A DNA stretch of 64,000 nt from Linanthus parryae (Eukaryota > Streptophyta > Magnoliopsida > Ericales > Polemoniaceae), in contig JALGPY010000002.1 in NCBI GenBank assembly GCA_023055425.1, positions 156,189,345-156,253,344 of the forward strand, read 5' to 3'. The notes below the pieces were generated by a model. It had not been told where the DNA came from and did no database searches. It saw only the letters and a list, made by a program, of their open reading frames with translations. Both the position numbers and the translations under genes were made by a program. Below are positions 58,901 to 64,000 of this stretch, in pieces (within the stretch, counting starts at the first letter, position 1; every line of letters begins with the position of its first letter).

Positions 58901-59901
58901 CCATTCCCAACGCGCAGATCTACCTCCCCTTTAGCCAATCTTTTACTTCTCTTTAGATCCTGCATATTTCGACAAATATGAGATCCACATCCAGTATCTA
59001 ATACCCATGATGTAGAGACAGTTAAATTGACATCTACAACAAAAATACCTGGTGGTGGTGGAATCACTATTCCAAGCCTCTTGTCCTCCAGATATTTTGG
59101 GCAGTTCCTCTTCCAGTGTCCAGGTTGACTACAGTAGTGACATTCACCCTTAGTCACGACCTTGGCAATGCCACCAACAGGCTTAAGGGCTTGTTCCTTG
59201 GACTTAGCAACTGACTTGCCTTTGCCCTTGGAGGAAGAGGCAAACCTTTTACCCTTTCCTTTATGCACCATCATAATGGCTTTGCCCTTACCCTTGTTGA
59301 TGCTCTGTTCAGCCGTCCTCAACATGTTGAGCAAATCTGGCAGTGGTTTAACGATCTCGTTCATGTTATAGTTCATAATGAACTGTCCATAACTCTCGGG
59401 CAACGATTGCAACACGAGATCGGTTGCCAACTCTTGGCCGACCGGGAACCCAAGCCGGGCGAGATTCTCCAAGTACCCGATCATTCGGAGTACATGGGGT
59501 CCCACCGGGTTCCCTTCTGCCAGATGACATTTGAACAGTGCCTTTGAGACCTCATACCTCTCTACCCTCGCCTGCTCTTGGAAGAGCTGCTTCAGATGTT
59601 CGATCATATCGACAGCATTCATGTTCTCATGTTGCTTCTGAAGCTCAGAGGTCATGGTGCAAAGCATTAGGCAGGCCGCATCATTAGCGTCATCAACACG
59701 CTTTTGATACGCCTTTAAGGCAGCAGGTGTCTGATTCTCTGGACCTTCTGGAACTTGCTCCTCTATTGCGTACAGCTTCTTCTCTTGCTTGAGAACAATT
59801 CTCAAGTTTCTGTACCAATCAAGGAAGTTGGTTCCAGAGAGCTTGTCCTTCTCAAGGACAGATCGTAGGGAATGTTGTGAACTCGATGAGTTGTTTGCCA
59901 T
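55951..59901 (-). CDS. copia gag-pol polyprotein, intact
   Basis: A single 1316-residue frame. Gag: UBN2-type domain (about 20-200), a Lys/Gly-rich linker, and a CCHC zinc knuckle at 254-267 (CHYCSQPGHWKRNC). Protease: WVLDTGCGSHIC with Asp302. Integrase: zinc region with HCRLGH and CEACLLGK, then catalytic HTDVCGP (about 497), LRSDRGGEY and VSERRNRTL. Reverse transcriptase: KWVFKKKIDMDGN, MDVKTAFLYG, LYVDDILL (about 987). RNase H: YTDASFQTD, TEAEYIA, DNTGAI and the KHV block. Integrase precedes reverse transcriptase, as in all copia elements. AYIPGIKI has Pro where Leu is usual, the only odd residue noticed. The frame is free of stops and length is normal. The exact copia lineage was not determined. 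Confidence 0.95.
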   Translation of the reverse strand: MANNSSSSQHSLRSVLEKDKLSGTNFLDWYRNLRIVLKQEKKLYAIEEQVPEGPENQTPAALKAYQKRVDDANDAACLMLCTMTSELQKQHENMNAVDMIEHLKQLFQEQARVERYEVSKALFKCHLAEGNPVGPHVLRMIGYLENLARLGFPVGQELATDLVLQSLPESYGQFIMNYNMNEIVKPLPDLLNMLRTAEQSINKGKGKAIMMVHKGKGKRFASSSKGKGKSVAKSKEQALKPVGGIAKVVTKGECHYCSQPGHWKRNCPKYLEDKRLGIVIPPPPGIFVVDVNLTVSTSWVLDTGCGSHICRNMQDLKRSKRLAKGEVDLRVGNGAKVVALAIGVCELSLPSGLVLELNNCYFVPAMSRNIISISCLDKEGFIISIKNNCCSFYLNNIHYFSAQLFNGLYVLDLSNPVYNINTKRIKINDLNPAYLWHCRLGHINEKRVSRLHKDGLLDSFDFESYETCEACLLGKMTKSPFNKKGERTSEQLELIHTDVCGPFATPARGGYVYFITFTDDYSRYGFVYLMRAKSESFEVFKEFKNEVEKQLGKSIKALRSDRGGEYLSQEFDDYLRECGIVSQLTPPGTPQWNGVSERRNRTLLDMVRSMMCQTDLPLSFWGYALLSAAFTINRVPSKSVMKTPYEMWSGRRPTLSFMRIWGCDVYVKRLQSDKLGPKSDKCKFVGYPKETKGYYFYNPTENKVFVARTGVFLEREFVSKEASGRNVELEEVQEPQITEPIMEHEQESQAVVDPPVQVTQELRRSSRVRQEPERYGLLVTDSGDTMLIDDEPTTYEEAMNGPDSQKWLEAMRSEMESMYTNKVWTLVEPPDGARLIGCKWVFKKKIDMDGNVITYKGRLVAKGFRQIHGIDYDETFSPVAMTKSIRILLAIAAYYDYEIWQMDVKTAFLYGNLLEDVYMIQPEGFEDPKQANKVCKLQRSIYGLKQASRSWNRRFDEVVKEFGFIRNEDESCVYKNVSGSSVDFLVLYVDDILLIGNDIPVLQSVKDWLGKCFSMKDLGEAAYIPGIKIYRDRSKRLLGLSQSTYIDKVLKRFNMQDSKKGFLPMSHGITLSKSGCPSNEIEKERMSRIPYASAIGSIMYAMLCTRPDVSYALSMTSRYQSNPGESHWIAVKNILKYLRRTKDAFLMFGSEEELRVWGYTDASFQTDRDDFRSQSGYVFFLNGAAVSWKSSKQETVADSTTEAEYIAANGAAKEAVWIRKFVSELGVVPSIADPVELFCDNTGAIAQSKEPRSHQKSKHVLRKFHLIRDIIDRGDVRICKIPTDDNLSDPLTKPLTQWKHEGHTRSMGIRDAPDWL

Positions 59902-61570
59902 TTGGAATTCTACAAAAGGAAAATACGCAAGTTTTAGTATTTGTGAATTTTTGACTATATTTAATAATGGCTAGTTTATTAAATATAGCTCCCACTATTT
60001 TTCTACGGATTAATAACCCTCAAGATATTAATGCGGAAAATATCCTTATATTTTCTAGTGGGCCAAGATCCATCTTTTCATCTCCTTATGAGCTTGCTTT
60101 GGCAAGTCACCCATAATTTGACTATTTCTTAGGTAGGAACAATTCCAATTGCATCCCATATGCAACTCTTGGTTCAATTGGGCAAATAACTCCTTATTTA
60201 TCCATCCTTATGGATAATCCCAATTGATTGCCTCTAGGTTTCTTAATCAAATTAATAGCCTAGTTGTGTTCAACCTCTTATCTAAACAATTGCACATTGT
60301 TACGTGCCATCGCATTCCATCATTATGAACCAAGTCGCCATGCTTTGGCACGCACGAACTTGATAAATAATGATGATAATGAGTGTTTAAATAACGAGAA
60401 GGCAAGAACACAATATTTTAAAATTTGAGGGATTTTTAATTCAATTTTAATTATTTTGTTGATCAATATCAACTAATCTATCTATTTGAGTTTGGGCACA
60501 ACTCCAAATAATAGATCCGGGTTGTCTAATTATCTTATTATCCTAATTGCATGCATCATCCATACACCAACCACACAAATAATAAGACAATAAATAAACA
60601 ACCACAAAACAGAAATTAAACGTGATGTGGATATGGCCTTTTCTAGACTAAGATAATTCCAAGCCAATGGAATTATCTATGAACCCTAAACAAACACATC
60701 TCCATGCGTCTTGATTTTTTGGTCCATCCTTCATAGTCATGTGGTGTGCTCCATGCTCCATGCTCCATGTTTTGTGGCTCCTTTGGCTTTGGGCTTCTTT
60801 TCTCCAATCTTGGCTAACAATCTACTTTATCTAGCACTAGCTAATATCTATACTAAATAAAATAAATCTCACAAGTTGAGAAAAAAAATGGCACGCAGGC
60901 CATAAAACCCTAATTAATTATTACAATTAATTGATCGGCTCGCAGGCCGTAAAACCAAACCACAAAATTAAACATCCACATCAAACCACATCCTAAGGCC
61001 ATATCCAATCACCATGCGATTTGCACATAAACAGTTAAAATCCAATTTTAACGCGCTTGGTCAATTTTAATTGATTTTAGGATTTCTAGGGTTAAAACGG
61101 TCCATGGGCCCAACAATCCAATTGCCCGGGCCCAAATTAAGTGAACCATAAAGCCCTAGGGCCGGCCCGGCCCAAAACCCGCAAGCTAGGCCCGCGGGTT
61201 AGGGCCGCCCGGCCCCTTAGGGCGCCAAGCTTGGGCGGCAAGCAAGGGGGCGGTCCCCTAGGGGGCCGAACCTCCTTGTGGAGGTTGTTTCCAAAACAAC
61301 CTCTTTGCTTGGAGCCCAAGTTTGGTTGTTTCCTTGTTGTGGGAGAACTCCTTCTTCCCCAAGGATGCCCAAACCCTAGATCTTAGATCCTAAAATTTCT
61401 TAAACTCACCAATTCATGCATCCAATGCAATAATTGGGTCTTGTTATGATTAATTATTTGACAAATTGCATCCAATGCTTGATTTGTCTTGTTTTACGCG
61501 ATAAACAACAAATTAAGGTGTAAAACAACAAGAATGTAACACATAAACTACGTTTATGCTCTATGACCTG
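59902..61570 (-). other. copia leader between primer site and gag
   Basis: A 1.7-kb untranslated region with no supported ORF. A GC-rich GGCCC-rich patch lies at about 61140-61265. Confidence 0.7.
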
Positions 61571-61584
61571 TGGCTCTGATACCA
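61571..61584 (-). other. copia primer-binding site, initiator-Met tRNA
   Basis: The minus strand reads TGGTATCAGAGCCA one base after the 5' LTR end, an exact match to the usual plant copia primer site. Confidence 0.93.
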
Positions 61585-61585
61585 C

Positions 61586-63016
61586 TGTAGGGTTTTGATT
61601 CATGGATCGCGCAAACGGAAGCATAATCAAACAAACAACCATGCAAAACCCTCCAAGGATCACAAGTCTAGATGCATAACGATAGTGAAAGTAAGAAATC
61701 ATAAACACACCTTTGGGTTCTCCTTGATGACTTCAAACGCGAATAGTGTCACGTTCTCTATAGTTGATCCACGCCTAGAGTTGTTCCTAGATCTCCAATC
61801 TCCTTGGTGCTAGCCCGGAATGAGAGGAGGGTGAAGGAATCACGCAAAACGAGGCACAAAAGGGGGCTCGGCCCTCTTGTGGCGTCGGGGACGAGTGGGC
61901 GGCGGCAAGGGGGCGGCGTCCCTCTTGTTGCTTGCTCTCTCTCTCCTTTGTTCTCTCCTACTCTTGTTATGTTCTCTTTAGAGCATAAGTTGTTATAGGG
62001 AAGGAAGGAGGAGGGTCCTTTATATAGTCCAACAACTCCTTGTTAACTACCTAAAGGACTTATTCTAGTCCTACTAGAATTCAATTTAGTCCCTTCCTTG
62101 CAAATTAGTCCCTACTAAGTTTGCAAGGGTTTGCAAAGTGATCCTTCTAATTAATTAATCCAATTAATTAATTTCCAAATCTAGTACAACTCTATATAGC
62201 GTGTGACCCCATAGGTTCTATCTAGTTGGTAGCAACTCTTTGCTAACATGGAGCGGTTTCTAGCAAAACATCCATTCTAGCCAACTAATAGAATAGTCAT
62301 CTAGACAACCTTGTACAAGCAATTGTCTCATCCCTTTGCCTCCATATCCGGATTGGACACGAGACATACAAGTCACACTCGTATATCCAATCCCTAGTTT
62401 CTCGATCCATGGAATAGCCTTATTCGTGCAAATAACATCAATATCCCTTATATTGATTTATTTGAGTCTGGCCAGACATTCTATAAGCACTATCCTCGAG
62501 TGGCCTTGGAGATTTGCTCCCGTTATGTGGGAGGGGCAAATCCTCTCTACGTCCACTACGATCTCTAAGCTTGCTTCTCATTGTATCCAGTACACGCCTT
62601 TATAACTACCCAGTTACGGTGTAGCGTTTAACGCTACCAAGATCACAATGATCCACAACTAGAATATCTAGTGGCTTCAAGTCTAAGGATGACAATGCCA
62701 TTGTACCCGAGAAGCACTTGTGACTCAACATAACGTGTATGTAGCCCTCTCGGTAATGGGTCAATCCAGTGCAACATTCCGTAATGCACACCTATGTGTT
62801 GGATCGTGATATCTCCATATCAATCCAACCCCATACTAGTCTATAGATGATTGTCCCAATTAATCATTATACTTGACTAGGGATATTTAAGATAAACAAC
62901 ATGATTGTAAATCTAAGGACTTCATTATATTAAATATCCAATAAATAATAAATGAATTTCTAGCCAATTACAAATTCATACTAAACTAGATTGCCTCTAG
63001 GGCATCTATTCCAACA
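61586..63016 (-). repeat. copia 5' LTR
   Basis: 1431 bp with the same ends as the 3' LTR. The 1-bp length difference is an extra T near 62793 (cacctatgtg versus caccatgtg). Confidence 0.97.
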
Positions 63017-64000
63017 ACAAGCGCTGTAAGAAAAGATTCACCAGCATGCTTGCGGAGAAAGTGAGGTGTCAATCTATCGGAAAGCCCAGAGGTATGGGAT
63101 TCACTGGCCGGACATGTCAACGGCCGCAACATTGATTCCAGGAAACTGCGAGAGTTGCGCACTGATCAAAGACTCTTTATCAATTGCTCTGACTGACGAT
63201 GATGTGGATTGGAGGAAGCCGCTCTTTGACTTTCTCACGCAGGGTATTGTGCCTGAGTCGAGAAAAGAAGCCGAGAAACTAAAGAGAAAAGCAGCACGAT
63301 ATGTGGTGCAAGAAAATCTGCTTTGGCGAAGGGGCCATGAGGGTAACCTCCTGCGATGTCTAGACAGCAAGGAAGCACAAGAGGTGATTGACCTCTCTCA
63401 TCAAGTGGAACATCATGGAGGAGCGAAGTTATGCAGGCAGCTCCTTTCGATCGGTTACTTCTGGCCCACCATGGAAGCAGATTGCCGCACTAAAGTAAGA
63501 CGGTGCCAGGAGTGCCAATTCAAAGGAAATCTAGTGCACGCTCCTGCTGTGGATTTACATGCGTTGGGAACACCGTGGCCGTTCCATACATGGGCTTTGG
63601 ATTTCGTTGGTCCCATTCGACCAACCTCGCACGGGAATCATTTCATTCTCACCGCGACCGAGTTGTTCACCAAGTGGGTAGAAGCAATACAACTAAAGAC
63701 AGCAAATGCGCTAGCCGTGGTCCATTTCATCCAAGAAAGCATCATATGCAGGTTCGGAATTCCAAACACCATTCTCTCGGATAATGGCACCCCCTTTGTC
63801 AATCGCCAGGTGGCTGCAAAGCTAGCGGAGTACAACATAAGGCAGATATGCTCCACCCCATACTACCCGAAGGGGAATGGGCAAGCAGAAGCAACCAACA
63901 AGACGTTATTGAGGATCTTAAGCAAGATGGTGGCGGATGAACACAAGAGATGGGCTGATTCTTTGAACATAGCCTTGTGGGCCTATCGGACCTCTCCAAG
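63017..64000 (+). pseudogene. Tat integrase, continues past the window edge
   Basis: The frame resumes after the copia element with a TAA at 63027-63029, then is open to the window end (971 bases). Motifs: RYGIHWPDM, an insert-like DDVDWRKPLFDFL (related to CIDDTDWRKSIL before the insertion), RYVVQENLLWRRG, the zinc region with HQVEHHGGAKLC and CQECQ (about 63400-63515), then catalytic ALDFVGPI, LSDNGTPF and GQAEATNKTLL. D, D and E of the active site are all present. The stop and the 8.5-kb insertion separate it from the rest of pol. Confidence 0.9.

Larger units (their letters stand above)
54507..63016 (-). mobile_element. complete Ty1/copia retrotransposon inserted in Tat pol
   Basis: An 8,510-bp element on the minus strand with LTRs 61586-63016 (5') and 54507-55936 (3'), flanked by the perfect duplication ACAAG (54502-54506 and 63017-63021). 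It has an initiator-Met primer site, one uninterrupted 1316-codon polyprotein and a polypurine tract. By eye the LTRs differ at about eight positions plus one 1-bp indel, so it is young but older than the Athila copy. All parts needed for an autonomous copia element are present. Confidence 0.97.
48905..64000 (+). mobile_element. Tat-lineage Ty3/gypsy retrotransposon, partial, split by a copia element
   Basis: LTR-like sequence, a primer site, gag, protease, reverse transcriptase, RNase H, a second (archaeal-type) RNase H, then, after the inserted copia element, integrase running off the right edge. The second RNase H between the first RNase H and integrase marks the Tat/Ogre/Retand group. The left border near 48905 (TGTAGATAGTGC) is a guess, since the 3' LTR is outside the window. 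Five in-frame stops before reverse transcriptase, one frameshift and one further stop in integrase make it defective. Confidence 0.88.

Overview
The window is nuclear DNA of a flowering plant, most likely a eudicot. It holds one well-preserved, intron-containing host gene among nested transposable elements that belong to plant-specific lineages (Athila, Tat, Ty1/copia, hAT, MULE, LINE, TRIM, MITEs). No bacterial, viral or organellar genes were seen. The species cannot be named from the sequence.

Layout. 1-3329: broken Ty1/copia element on the minus strand, running off the left edge. 3494-5160: decayed LINE reverse transcriptase/RNase H on the minus strand. 6255-15604: host gene, the GALT1-type beta-1,3-galactosyltransferase (GT31 with a galectin domain), with a probable non-coding first exon and seven coding exons. 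Its introns carry two MITEs, a tandem duplication and two TG/poly-G tracts. 17533-39609: a minus-strand hAT transposon whose transposase is cut into three pieces by two later LTR insertions. One is a large Athila element (20717-34412, target duplication ATACC); the other is a 2.9-kb solo-LTR-like insertion (35275-38147, target duplication GCAGC). 40875-41456: MULE transposase remnant. 42185-43185: unusual repeat field. 45.1-46.3 kb: unidentified coding-like remnant and MITE-like repeats. 46463-48088: TRIM-like element interrupted by a solo LTR (46817-48057, target duplication GAGAT). About 48.9 kb to the right edge: a Tat-lineage Ty3/gypsy element with dual RNase H, broken by stops and a frameshift, and split between RNase H and integrase by a complete minus-strand Ty1/copia element (54507-63016, target duplication ACAAG).

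How it fits together. The hAT, Tat and TRIM elements are the older layer; Athila, the intact copia and the solo LTRs are inserted into them. Sister LTRs differ, by eye, at 2 positions in about 1.6 kb for Athila and about 8 positions in 1.43 kb for copia, so both are recent and Athila is the younger. The copia polyprotein is uninterrupted. The Athila gag-pol is broken only by one TAG, so this copia copy or close relatives may still be active.

The most unusual structure is a family of 16-bp palindromes (core TGCGTATATACGCA) in the Athila element. They lie in 19-bp-period arrays in both LTRs (5 copies in one, 7 in the other) and flank the accessory ORF2. An unrelated solo LTR at 46.8-48.1 kb carries a different 16-bp palindrome (TTTCAAGGCCTTGAAA) in pairs with a 20-bp period. 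The two families share an architecture, paired or arrayed perfect palindromes about two helical turns apart, without sharing sequence.
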